Shown: positions 1 to 6,327, counted from the stretch's first letter. The stretch: 9,720 bases of DNA from Candidatus Bathyarchaeota archaeon (GCA_016934355.1 JAFGTA010000084.1:1-9720), one strand, 5' to 3'. Numbers and translations: made by a program. The notes: generated from the sequence alone by a model not told the origin.

Positions 1-233
1 CCAACAAGCCCGCAGGCGGCCACGTGATGGCCCACGCGTGCACACACAGGATGTACCTCAGGAAAGGCCGGCAGAACACACGGCTAGCCCAGATAATAGA
101 TAGCCCCTACCTCCCGGAGGTTAAGGTCAGGATAGCCATCACAGAGGCGGGCATCACGGACGAGGACGGTAGCTTCCCTGAGTACGACGACGCAGACGGC
201 GAATCCGGCGCCGAAGAAGAGATAGAGATCTAG
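1..233 (+). CDS. radA: DNA repair and recombination protein RadA, C-terminal part (5' truncated by window)
   Basis: RadA is the archaeal RecA/Rad51-family ATPase that forms filaments on single-stranded DNA and drives strand exchange. Only the last ~76 residues are present, read in the frame that begins at base 3. The segment GGHVMAHACTHRMYLRKG, followed by RLAQIIDSPYLPE and then ITEAGITD, matches the end of the ATPase core in archaeal RadA and eukaryotic Rad51/Dmc1. The family usually ends a few residues after this point. Here a strongly acidic tail of about 23 residues follows (rich in D and E, ending EEEIEI). The stop codon TAG at 231-233 lies in a CTAG that also supplies the stop of the opposing GTPase gene, so the two genes overlap by 4 bases tail to tail. 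The family call is firm. Whether the missing N-terminal part is normal cannot be seen. Confidence 0.9.
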   Translation, partial: NKPAGGHVMAHACTHRMYLRKGRQNTRLAQIIDSPYLPEVKVRIAITEAGITDEDGSFPEYDDADGESGAEEEIEI

Positions 234-841
234 CCCCGGATATACTCGAAGGGGTTCCTGTAACCCTTCGAAGCAAGCGTTTTCATGAACCTTTCCTTAA
301 GAGCCCCCACACCCACGCCCTTCTTGGCGCTAACCGGGAACACGAAGCCGGACGCCGCCTCCGGGTCGTCTCCCGCGATCCTCTGAGTGAAGGCGTCCAG
401 GTTCAGTAGCACGTCGCTCTCCCTCCCCTTGTCTATCTTGTTGGCTGCGACAAGCGGGAACTCGCCTATGGTGTCATGCAGGTACCCAACCATCTCGACG
501 TCCAGGCTGATGAACCCCTTCTTGGCGAGCCTCTCCTCGGTCTCGATAAATGACGTGATGTTAAGCACGTGAACCGCCAGCGCGATGTTGCCCGCCTCGC
601 GCTCGATGAAGTCAAGTATCTTGTCCTTGGTGCGGTCCTCCCAATTTCTGGTGGCGTCCAGCTTCCTCCCGTAGCCCGGCATGTCCACAAGCGTCAGGTC
701 CTGGGCGATGGGGTACCTGTCGATGCTAGTCGTCGTCCCAGGCCTCTTACCGACGCGCACCTTGAGTCCAGTCAGGGCTCGGATGACGGTGCTCTTGCCG
801 GCGTTGGGGCGGCCAGTGAAGATGACGTAGCACTCAGGCAT
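230..841 (-). CDS. engB: EngB-type (YihA/YsxC) GTP-binding protein
   Basis: This is a 203-residue P-loop GTPase of the TRAFAC/EngB type. All five G motifs are visible: G1 GRPNAGKST (residues 10-18), G2 within PGTTTS (34-39), G3 DMPGYG (53-58), G4 NKID (134-137) and G5 SAKKG (171-175). The G3 form D-x-P-G-Y-G is characteristic of EngB. Bacterial EngB assists assembly of the large ribosomal subunit; the archaeal homologues are less studied, so a ribosome-related role is inference. The length is typical. The start is an ATG at 839-841 with no Shine-Dalgarno visible. The gene lies 44 bases downstream of TFB on the same strand and could be read through from it, although a T-run sits in the gap. 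It converges on radA and shares the CTAG stop. Confidence 0.88.
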   Translation of the reverse strand: MPECYVIFTGRPNAGKSTVIRALTGLKVRVGKRPGTTTSIDRYPIAQDLTLVDMPGYGRKLDATRNWEDRTKDKILDFIEREAGNIALAVHVLNITSFIETEERLAKKGFISLDVEMVGYLHDTIGEFPLVAANKIDKGRESDVLLNLDAFTQRIAGDDPEAASGFVFPVSAKKGVGVGALKERFMKTLASKGYRNPFEYIRG

Positions 842-866
842 ACACGTAGAATAGGGTTGATGACTG

Positions 867-871
867 AAAAA
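867..871 (-). terminator. Possible T-run terminator after the TFB gene
   Basis: On the minus strand a CCCTTTTTC run follows about 14 bases after the TFB stop codon and lies before the EngB start. Short T-runs terminate archaeal transcription without a hairpin. It could equally be a weak TATA-like element for the GTPase gene, about 28 bases from its ATG. Confidence 0.35.
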
Positions 872-885
872 GGGTTAGGCTGAGT

Positions 886-1821
886 CTACAGCATCACGTT
901 GAACTCAAGGCGCTGCGCCAGCTCCTTGTACCTGTTCCTGATGGTGACCTCGGTGACCTGAGCCTCCCTGGCGATCTCGCCCTGGGTCCTCCTCTCGTCG
1001 GTGATCTGGCTGCTGATGTAGATGCACGCCGCCGCGATGCCCGAAGGGCCGCGGCCACTCGTCAGCTTCATCTCCGACGCCTCAGTCAAAATCTTCATAG
1101 CCAGCCGCTCCGTCTCCCCCGTCAAAGCCAGCTTGTTAACTATCTTGCTGATGTATCCCTGGGGGTCCACCTGCGGGACGTTGGGCTTAAGCTCCCTCAA
1201 CAGGAAACGGTAGTTCCGGGCGGCCTCCTTCTTGGTTATGTTAGCCGCCGAAGCCACGTCCTCAAGGGTCCTTATGATCCCGCACTGCCTGCACGCCATG
1301 TAGATCGAGGCGACTGCGACGCTCTGGATAGTCCTGCCGCGGATGAGCTGCTTCTGGATGGCCCTGCGGTAGATCATCGAAGACGTCTCGATGACGTTCC
1401 GGGGCAGATTGAGCTTGTAGCTTATCTTGCTCATCTCACTCAGCGCGTGCGCAAGGTTCCGCTGGGTGGAGTCAGAGACCTTACTCCTCCGGTGCCACTT
1501 CCTCAGCCTGTACAGTCTGGCCCGCTCCTCAGGGCTCAGCTTCCTGCCTGAGGCGTCGCGGTCCTGCCACCCGATGGTGGTGCTCAGACCCTTGTCGTGG
1601 ATCGTCCACGTCACCGGGGCGCCTACCCTCGGCAGCTTGTCCCGCTGCTCCTGGTCGAAGGCACGCCACTCGGGGCCTTGGTCGATCAAAGTCGACGAGA
1701 TTACGAAACCGCACATCTGGCAGACGAGTTCACCGGTTTCGTAGTCTCGTAGAAGGTTGGTTGCACCACACTCGGTGCACGCGATCGTGTTACGTAACTT
1801 TGTGGTCAAAGAACCCCTCAC
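886..1821 (-). CDS. tfb: Transcription initiation factor IIB (TFB)
   Basis: TFB binds the TBP-TATA complex and recruits archaeal RNA polymerase, so this is a core initiation factor. From the chosen start it is 311 residues, close to the usual ~300. An N-terminal zinc ribbon has CX2C pairs at residues 15/18 and 34/37. The B-reader/linker region follows (GPEWRAF at about 49-55, then DKLPRVGAP). Two cyclin-like repeats fill the rest, for example KLNLPRNVIETSSMIYRRA and SGRGPSGIAAACIYISSQ, with a helix-turn-helix near the end (TQGEIAREAQVTEVTIRNRY). I chose the GTG at 1819-1821 because a TTATAA box lies about 33 bases upstream and the zinc ribbon starts soon after. The frame stays open to a TTG at 1897-1899, but that extension is AT-rich, would contain the TATA box, and is not TFB-like. 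A TTG at 1807-1809, behind a GAGGGG, is a possible shorter start. Confidence 0.95.
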   Translation of the reverse strand: MRGSLTTKLRNTIACTECGATNLLRDYETGELVCQMCGFVISSTLIDQGPEWRAFDQEQRDKLPRVGAPVTWTIHDKGLSTTIGWQDRDASGRKLSPEERARLYRLRKWHRRSKVSDSTQRNLAHALSEMSKISYKLNLPRNVIETSSMIYRRAIQKQLIRGRTIQSVAVASIYMACRQCGIIRTLEDVASAANITKKEAARNYRFLLRELKPNVPQVDPQGYISKIVNKLALTGETERLAMKILTEASEMKLTSGRGPSGIAAACIYISSQITDERRTQGEIAREAQVTEVTIRNRYKELAQRLEFNVML

Positions 1822-1850
1822 GAGAATTATGATTAGAGAAAAAGCCTTCC

Positions 1851-1856
1851 TTATAA
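1851..1856 (-). promoter_or_regulatory. TATA box for the TFB gene
   Basis: The minus strand reads ACAGTTATAAGGAAGG here, with an A-rich stretch upstream that could act as a BRE. Initiation about 26 bases downstream would give an mRNA with almost no leader before the GTG start. This is based on position and base composition only. Confidence 0.5.
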
Positions 1857-1889
1857 CTGTTTTCTTAAGACGCCTCTTAAAACAGCCTG

Positions 1890-1912
1890 TTTTTCTCAAA
1901 TGTTGAGAAAAA
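1890..1912. repeat. Perfect 10-bp inverted repeat upstream of TFB
   Basis: Arms TTTTTCTCAA (1890-1899) and TTGAGAAAAA (1903-1912) are exact reverse complements around the 3-base spacer ATG. The dyad sits about 34 bases upstream of the TFB TATA box, inside the TFB/ppdK divergent gap. It looks like an operator for a dimeric regulator. It is AT-rich and not followed by a one-sided T-run, so a terminator is less likely. Confidence 0.6.
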
Positions 1913-1968
1913 TTGATGCTTTAAAATATTATCATAATGGTCGCGTTTAAAAAATAAGGACCCTGTAA

Positions 1969-1989
1969 ATACCAATATAATTTTGGTAT
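1969..1989. repeat. 7-bp inverted repeat around a TATA-like core, ppdK side of the divergent gap
   Basis: ATACCAA (1969-1975) and TTGGTAT (1983-1989) are exact inverse complements around a 7-base AT spacer (TATAATT). The right arm runs into GGTATATAC (1985-1993), a plausible TATA box for ppdK. A regulator bound to the dyad would therefore compete with TBP. Operator function is inferred. Confidence 0.45.
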
Positions 1990-1993
1990 ATAC
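1985..1993 (+). promoter_or_regulatory. Candidate TATA box for ppdK
   Basis: GGTATATAC is the best TATA-like element on the plus strand before ppdK. Initiation ~25 bases downstream would start the transcript near 2015 and leave a leader of about 130 bases. That is long compared with the near-leaderless neighbours. No TATA-like sequence is seen in the last 60 bases before the ppdK start. Confidence 0.4.
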
Positions 1994-2014
1994 TCAAATA
2001 CCTGAAAGAAGGGG

Positions 2015-2148
2015 CAATAAATCACGAAAAAGCTTACATCTGGTCACCGGATACCAGCCCATTCCAGCCCTACACCAGATATTCCTACATGACTCGCCCG
2101 CGCCACCGGAATAGGTAAAAGGAGGTAATCCATCCTCAGAAATGTCAG
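2015..2148 (+). promoter_or_regulatory. Long, GC-rich, repeat-containing leader of ppdK
   Basis: Between the AT-rich promoter and the coding region lies a GC-rich block. ATCTGGT (2038-2044) can pair with ACCAGAT (2074-2080), or its CTGGT part with the nearer ACCAG (2053-2057), which are mutually exclusive hairpins. CCAGCCC occurs twice (2054-2060 and 2064-2070), and CACCGGA occurs at 2045-2051 and 2104-2110. A mini-ORF at 2089-2118 encodes MTRPRHRNR and stops just before a strong Shine-Dalgarno. A second mini-ORF starts at 2142 and overlaps the ppdK start. No known riboswitch class is recognised. The leader could be regulatory RNA, but this rests on sequence patterns alone. Confidence 0.35.
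2119..2134 (+). promoter_or_regulatory. Extended Shine-Dalgarno before ppdK, oddly placed
   Basis: AGGAGGTAATCCATCC can pair at 14 of 16 positions with the conserved 3' end of 16S rRNA (GGCTGGATCACCTCCT, from general knowledge). The GGAGGT core (2121-2126) lies 15 bases before an ATG at 2142 (mini-ORF) and 22 bases before the ppdK GTG at 2149. Both spacings exceed the usual 5-10 bases. Confidence 0.5.
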
Positions 2149-2168
2149 GTGATAATTGGTTTGGATAA
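2142..2168 (+). other. Mini-ORF MSGDNWFG overlapping the ppdK start
   Basis: An ATG at 2142 opens an 8-codon frame that stops with TAA at 2166-2168, 17 bases into ppdK in another frame. Its start is closer to the strong Shine-Dalgarno than that of ppdK. It may be a chance frame or a translational control element; nothing shows that it is translated. Confidence 0.2.
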
Positions 2169-4959
2169 GCGTGTATATAACTTCACTGAAGGAAACAAAG
2201 ACATGAAGGCCCTTCTAGGAGGGAAGGGCGCAAACCTAGCCGAGATGACGAGCCTCAAGCTCAGCATCCCGCCGGGGTTCACAATCACTACGAAGACATG
2301 CGGCGAGTTCTTCACGGCGGGAGGCAAGTTCCCCAAGGGGCTCTGGGAAGATGTTCTGGAGCACGTCAAGACCCTCGAGAAGACCACGGGTAAAAAGTTC
2401 GGGGACGCCAAGGCCCCCCTGTTGGTCTCCGTCCGCAGCGGCGCACCCATCAGCATGCCGGGGATGATGGACACGGTCCTCAACCTGGGCATAAACGACA
2501 AGGTAGCCGAGACCATGGTGAAGCTCACAGGCGACGAGCGTTTCGTCTGGGACGCCTACAGGCGGTTCCTTACCATGTTCAGCGACGTCGTCATGGGCCA
2601 GGAGCGCCACGAGTTCGAAGCGGTGTTCGACAAGGTCAAGGAGAAGGAGGGCGTCAAGGGCGACACCGAGGTGAGCGTCGCCGGCCTCAAGGAGACCGTC
2701 AAGGGCATGAAGGCCCTCTACAAGAAGCTCCTCAAGGAGGAGTTCCCGCAGGACCCCATAGAGCAGCTCAGGCGCGCCATAATGGCTGTCTTCAACAGCT
2801 GGAACATCCCGAGGGCCCGCACCTATAGGCGGGTCGAGGGCATCAGCGACGACATGGGCACCGCCGTCAACGTCCAGACCATGGTGTTCGGCAACATGGG
2901 GTGGGACAGCGGCAGCGGAGTCATGTTCACCCGGAACCCAAGCGACGGCGTGAAGGGGCTCTTCGGTGAGCTGCTGTTCAACGCCCAGGGCGAGGACGTC
3001 GTTGCAGGCATCAGGACGCCAATCCCCATCGCGGAGATGAAGGAGCAGCAGCCCAAGCTCTACAAGGAGCTAGAAGGCATCGCAGACACGGTTGAGAGAC
3101 ACTACACCGACATGCAGGACATGGAGTTCACCGTCGAGAAGGGCAAGCTCTGGATACTACAGACCAGGACCGGTAAGAGGACGGCCCGCAGCGCCATAAA
3201 GATCGCCGTCGACATGGCCAAAGAGGGGCTCATCACCAAGAAGACGGCAGTCCAGAGGATAACCTCCAACAACGTTGACCAACTGCTGCACCCCCAGTTC
3301 GACCCGGCGGCCAAAGCCACGGGCACCCAGCTGGCGAAGGGACTCAACGCAAGCCCAGGCGCAGCCGTAGGCATAGCCATATTCAACGCCGACAGGGCAG
3401 AGGAGCACGGCAAGGCGGGCGAGGACGTCATCCTCGTGCGCCCCGAGACCACCCCCGACGACGTGAACGGCATGGTGGTCAGCCAGGGATTCCTCACCCA
3501 GCACGGCGGAGGCACCAGCCACGCAGCGGTCGTGGCCCGCGGATGGGGCAAACCCTGCGTAGCCGGCTGCGAGGACATCAGGATCGACAACAACGCCAAC
3601 CTGTTCACCGTGGGAGGCCACACGATCAAGGAGGGCGACTGGATAAGCATAGACGGCACCACAGGCGAGGTTTTCCTCGGCAAGGTCGCCAAGATCGAGA
3701 CGGCCTTCGAGAAAGAGACAGAGCTCATCCAGGCACTGGAATGGGCCGACGAGATCAAGAGACTAGGGGTACTCACCAACGCGGACAACCCCGAGGACGC
3801 CGCCAAGGCCCGCCAGTTCGGCGCCAAGGGCATCGGCCTCACCAGGACCGAGCACATGTTCTTTGACCAGGAGGGCGAAGAGATCAGCCGCCGCGAGAAC
3901 ATAGTCAACATGATCCTCCGCAGCGACGTCGCCGCGCCGCTGCTCAGGCAGATCGAGGCGTCGGAGGCAAAGGTGGAGGCAAACCGCGGCGACGCCGATG
4001 CCAAGGCCGAGCTGGCCGCTCTGAAGAAGAAGGCAGACGCTAACCCCGTCATCAAGGAGTACAGGCAGTCGCTCACGAACATCCTGCCTTTCCAGAGGAA
4101 GGACTTCGAGGGAATCTTCGAGGCCATGGACGGGTACCCCGTGATCATCCGCCTCATCGACCCGCCCATGCACGAGTTCCTACCCCCACGGGAGGAGCTT
4201 TTGATAGAGGTCACTGAGCTCAGGTGCACCGGCAAGAACCCCAAGGAGCTTGAGGAGAAAGAGAAGCTTCTGCAGGTTGTGGAGAGCCTCTGGGAGACCA
4301 ACCCCATGCTTGGGCTCAGGGGCTGTCGCGCCGGCCTCATGTACCCGGGGCTCACGGAGATGCAGGTTCAGGCCATCATCGAGGCGGCGGTGAACATGAA
4401 GAAGAAGGGAGTCGACGTACACCCCGAGATTATGATCCCGCTCACCAGCCACATCAACGAGATGCACGCCGAGTACGCCAAACTCCAGAAGGTAGCCGAG
4501 AAGGTCATCAAGAAGGCGAAGATCGATCTACACTACAAGATAGGTACCATGATAGAGATACCGCGTGCCGCGTTGACCGCGGACGAGATCGCGAAGAGCG
4601 CAGAGTTCTTCAGCTTCGGCACCAACGACCTCACCCAGATGACCTTCGGCATAAGCCGCGACGACGCTGAGGGCAAGTTCCTCCTCAACTTCGTCGACAG
4701 GGGTCTGCTACCGGCGAACCCGTTCCAGGTCATCGACAGGGAAGGCGTCGGCCAGCTCATGAAGATGGGCGTCGACAAGGGAAGAGCCACGAGGCCTGAC
4801 CTAGAGGTGGGCATCTGCGGAGAGCACGGCGGAGACCCGAGTAGCATCGAGTTCTGCCACCTCATCGGCCTCAACTACGTGAGCTGCAGCCCGTACCGTG
4901 TGCCCATCGCCAGGCTCGCGGCTGCGCACGCAGAGCTCAACTTCCCTCAGAAGAAGTAA
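2149..4959 (+). CDS. ppdK: Pyruvate, phosphate dikinase
   Basis: PPDK interconverts pyruvate + ATP + Pi and phosphoenolpyruvate + AMP + PPi in the cytosol, serving gluconeogenesis or PPi-dependent glycolysis. It has 936 residues; the family is commonly ~870-900. Order: ATP-grasp region with SVRSGAPISMPGMMDTVLNLG-type signature (Arg96) and LQTRTGKRT at its end; phosphohistidine domain with GGGTSHAAVVARG, catalytic His458; C-terminal PEP/pyruvate TIM barrel with DGYPVIIRLIDPP, SFGTNDLTQMTFG and GICGEHGGDP, catalytic Cys890. The KALLGGKGANLAEM start is PPDK-like rather than PEP synthase-like. Between NMIL (587-590) and LPFQRKDFEG (646 on) there is a charged, alanine-rich stretch about 40 residues longer than I expect for the family. 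The start is a GTG; a TAA at 2116 blocks any longer in-frame start, and the next in-frame candidate (TTG 2161) trims little. Confidence 0.96.
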   Translation: MIIGLDKRVYNFTEGNKDMKALLGGKGANLAEMTSLKLSIPPGFTITTKTCGEFFTAGGKFPKGLWEDVLEHVKTLEKTTGKKFGDAKAPLLVSVRSGAPISMPGMMDTVLNLGINDKVAETMVKLTGDERFVWDAYRRFLTMFSDVVMGQERHEFEAVFDKVKEKEGVKGDTEVSVAGLKETVKGMKALYKKLLKEEFPQDPIEQLRRAIMAVFNSWNIPRARTYRRVEGISDDMGTAVNVQTMVFGNMGWDSGSGVMFTRNPSDGVKGLFGELLFNAQGEDVVAGIRTPIPIAEMKEQQPKLYKELEGIADTVERHYTDMQDMEFTVEKGKLWILQTRTGKRTARSAIKIAVDMAKEGLITKKTAVQRITSNNVDQLLHPQFDPAAKATGTQLAKGLNASPGAAVGIAIFNADRAEEHGKAGEDVILVRPETTPDDVNGMVVSQGFLTQHGGGTSHAAVVARGWGKPCVAGCEDIRIDNNANLFTVGGHTIKEGDWISIDGTTGEVFLGKVAKIETAFEKETELIQALEWADEIKRLGVLTNADNPEDAAKARQFGAKGIGLTRTEHMFFDQEGEEISRRENIVNMILRSDVAAPLLRQIEASEAKVEANRGDADAKAELAALKKKADANPVIKEYRQSLTNILPFQRKDFEGIFEAMDGYPVIIRLIDPPMHEFLPPREELLIEVTELRCTGKNPKELEEKEKLLQVVESLWETNPMLGLRGCRAGLMYPGLTEMQVQAIIEAAVNMKKKGVDVHPEIMIPLTSHINEMHAEYAKLQKVAEKVIKKAKIDLHYKIGTMIEIPRAALTADEIAKSAEFFSFGTNDLTQMTFGISRDDAEGKFLLNFVDRGLLPANPFQVIDREGVGQLMKMGVDKGRATRPDLEVGICGEHGGDPSSIEFCHLIGLNYVSCSPYRVPIARLAAAHAELNFPQKK

Positions 4960-4990
4960 CCCCTTTTTCTTGTATTCCTTTTTCTTTCCA
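4960..4990 (+). terminator. T-rich terminator after ppdK
   Basis: Directly after the TAA stop come three pyrimidine-rich T-runs (CCCCTTTTTCTT at 4960-4971, then CCTTTTTCTTTCC). This is the usual form of intrinsic archaeal terminators. No hairpin is needed or obvious. Confidence 0.65.
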
Positions 4991-5020
4991 TTCGGAACCA
5001 TGAGCATAGAATAGACAGGC

Positions 5021-5048
5021 TGGGGTGGTAAACGCCCCACCATAAATA
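5021..5048 (+). promoter_or_regulatory. Promoter of the VOC-family gene with adjacent G/C dyad
   Basis: ATAAATA (5042-5048) is a TATA-like box 17-23 bases before the ATG at 5065 and slightly further from the ATG at 5071, implying a leaderless mRNA. Immediately upstream TGGGG (5021-5025) faces CCCCA (5035-5039), and in a shifted register GGTGG faces CCACC. An operator or BRE-overlapping site is possible but unproven. Confidence 0.45.
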
Positions 5049-5064
5049 CTACCAGACTAACATT

Positions 5065-5439
5065 ATGCCCATGACGAAACTGGATCACATCGGGATATAC
5101 GTGAAAGACATCGAGAAGAGCCTGAAGTTCTACGACGAGGTATTCGGATTCCCCGTCAAACAGAGGAGCGGCTCAGGCGAGGCAAAGATAGTCATCCTTG
5201 ACATCGGCGGAGGGCTCCTAGAGCTCGTTCAGAGGCCCGGCAGCCCCTGCCCTCCTCCCACGGGGAACTGGAGCCACATGGCGCTGCACGTGTCTGACTT
5301 CGACGAGAAGGTGGCCATGCTGGAGGAGATGAAGGCGGAGATAACGAGGAAGGTCACGATGGACAGCGGCAGCCGCCTCTGCTTCTTCAAGGACCCTGAC
5401 GGCCACACGCTTGAACTCATGGAGAAGGGCTTCAGCTAG
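5065..5439 (+). CDS. VOC superfamily (glyoxalase I-like) metalloprotein
   Basis: This 124-residue protein has two beta-alpha-beta-beta-beta modules. The first holds LDHIGIYVKDIEKSLKFYDEVFGF and LLELVQ; the second holds WSHMALHVSDFDEKV and FFKDPDGHTLELME. Candidate metal ligands are His8, Glu53, His71 and Glu117, with spacings close to those of glyoxalase I (family knowledge). Members include glyoxalase I, methylmalonyl-CoA epimerase and dioxygenases, and the substrate cannot be told from sequence. Glyoxalase-like is the best fit because of the DPDGHTLEL ending. ATG 5065 or ATG 5071 may be the true start; both suit a leaderless transcript. The gene stands alone downstream of ppdK, behind a terminator, and converges on the radical SAM gene with a shared CTAG stop. 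Confidence 0.8.
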   Translation: MPMTKLDHIGIYVKDIEKSLKFYDEVFGFPVKQRSGSGEAKIVILDIGGGLLELVQRPGSPCPPPTGNWSHMALHVSDFDEKVAMLEEMKAEITRKVTMDSGSRLCFFKDPDGHTLELMEKGFS

Positions 5440-6239
5440 AACAGGATGTCGGCGGAGATAGCACGTTTATCCAGTAGCAGCCTCGCCTTTCTACCCAGCT
5501 CGTCGTAGTAGGGCGAATCGTCCCTGGACGCGACCTTGATCTTCTCGGTCATGTCCGGGTAGTTATCCTCCAACGCCAGCTTGATGGGGCCCCAGTTACC
5601 GGCCTTGATGTTAAGCCTGTCCACGATGACTCTGCTCACCTTGTCTGCGACGCCGTTCAACAGCTCCTCAAGCTGTTCGTCCACAAGGTATGGGAGCAGC
5701 GGCCCTAGGAAAGCGTACGTGGGGACGCCTATGTCGTTGAACGCCTCCAGCGCGGAGAGCCTCTCCTGCACCGGCGAAGCCCCTGGCTCGAAGACGCGTC
5801 TCACCGACTCGTCTATGCACGTCACTGTGAGCCCTACCTCGGCCTCACTGAGCTCGCCTATGACGTCGATGTCCCGCGTCACGAGGCTCGACTTTGTGAG
5901 TATCTCGACTGGGAACCTGTAGTCAAGAAGGGCTTCTAGTATCATCCTGGTCGCCTTAAACGTCTTCTCGACGGGCTGGTACGGGTCCGTCACGCTTGAC
6001 AGGAGGACTATGCCGTGGGGCTTCCGCGGCGCCTCTCTTCGGAGGCACTCGACGGCGTTCTTTTTGACGTCGACGAAGGTGCCCCACTTTTCGCCGCGGT
6101 GGTACCACCTTGTCATGAACCGGGCGTAGCAGTAGACGCAGCCGTGGCCGCAGCCGATGTAGGGGTTGATGGCGTACTCGACGCCCTGTATCCCGCTCTT
6201 GTTCATGATGCCCTTGCAGGTGGTCTCCCCGATGTTCAC
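5436..6239 (-). CDS. SplB-like (COG1533-type) radical SAM protein
   Basis: This 267-residue protein resembles the spore photoproduct lyase-related radical SAM family. The [4Fe-4S] motif is CGHGCVYC (Cys30, Cys34, Cys37) in the setting NPYIGCGHGCVYCYAR, typical of this group. Further family segments are VLLSSVTDPYQPVEKTFKATR, ILTKSSLVTRDIDVI and GLTVTCIDESVRRVFEPGASP. True SPL, which repairs thymine photoproducts in spores, has a different C-terminus with a catalytic cysteine that I do not see here. The DNA-repair function should therefore not be assumed; most archaeal members are uncharacterised. The start is a GTG at 6237-6239, 29 bases from a TATA-like box, consistent with a leaderless transcript. 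It is divergent from flavodoxin, a possible reductant for a radical SAM cluster (inference). Confidence 0.82.
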   Translation of the reverse strand: MNIGETTCKGIMNKSGIQGVEYAINPYIGCGHGCVYCYARFMTRWYHRGEKWGTFVDVKKNAVECLRREAPRKPHGIVLLSSVTDPYQPVEKTFKATRMILEALLDYRFPVEILTKSSLVTRDIDVIGELSEAEVGLTVTCIDESVRRVFEPGASPVQERLSALEAFNDIGVPTYAFLGPLLPYLVDEQLEELLNGVADKVSRVIVDRLNIKAGNWGPIKLALEDNYPDMTEKIKVASRDDSPYYDELGRKARLLLDKRAISADILF

Positions 6240-6263
6240 GGGTGTACCCGGGGGTGGGCTACC

Positions 6264-6274
6264 TATTAATAAAT
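6264..6274. promoter_or_regulatory. Shared AT-rich promoter element between radical SAM and flavodoxin genes
   Basis: TATTAATAAAT is the only TATA-like sequence in the 88-base gap. It lies ~29 bases from the GTG of the radical SAM gene on the minus strand. On the plus strand, initiation ~25 bases downstream would start near 6294, giving flavodoxin a ~33-base leader. It may serve as a TATA box in both directions. Confidence 0.45.
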
Positions 6275-6298
6275 CGCCGTATCAAACTCTATGTGAAC

Positions 6299-6313
6299 GC
6301 CGGTCCAACCGGC
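6299..6313 (+). repeat. 6-bp GC hairpin in the flavodoxin leader
   Basis: GCCGGT and ACCGGC are perfect complements around a 3-base loop (CCA). The dyad falls between the predicted start site and a GGATGG at 6315-6320 that could act as ribosome binding site. It may be an operator or an RNA hairpin affecting translation. Confidence 0.4.
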
Positions 6314-6327
6314 TGGATGGAAACGAC

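Noticed and set aside
1822..1899. N-terminal extension of TFB to a TTG at 1899.
   Set aside because: The extension is AT-rich, hydrophobic/basic, unlike TFB, and would overlap the TATA box and dyad arm.
2118..2134. Fragment of an rRNA gene in antisense.
   Set aside because: Similarity to the 16S 3' end stops after ~17 bases, so it is a Shine-Dalgarno-type sequence rather than an rRNA remnant.
3102..4355. Long open frame on the minus strand inside ppdK.
   Set aside because: It is a shadow of a GC-rich, codon-biased gene; the predicted protein is low-complexity Ser/Pro/Ala-rich with no domain.
6166..6327. Longer flavodoxin starting at 6166.
   Set aside because: That segment runs antisense through the start of the radical SAM gene and its promoter; the flavodoxin fold begins exactly at MKIVVIY (6328).
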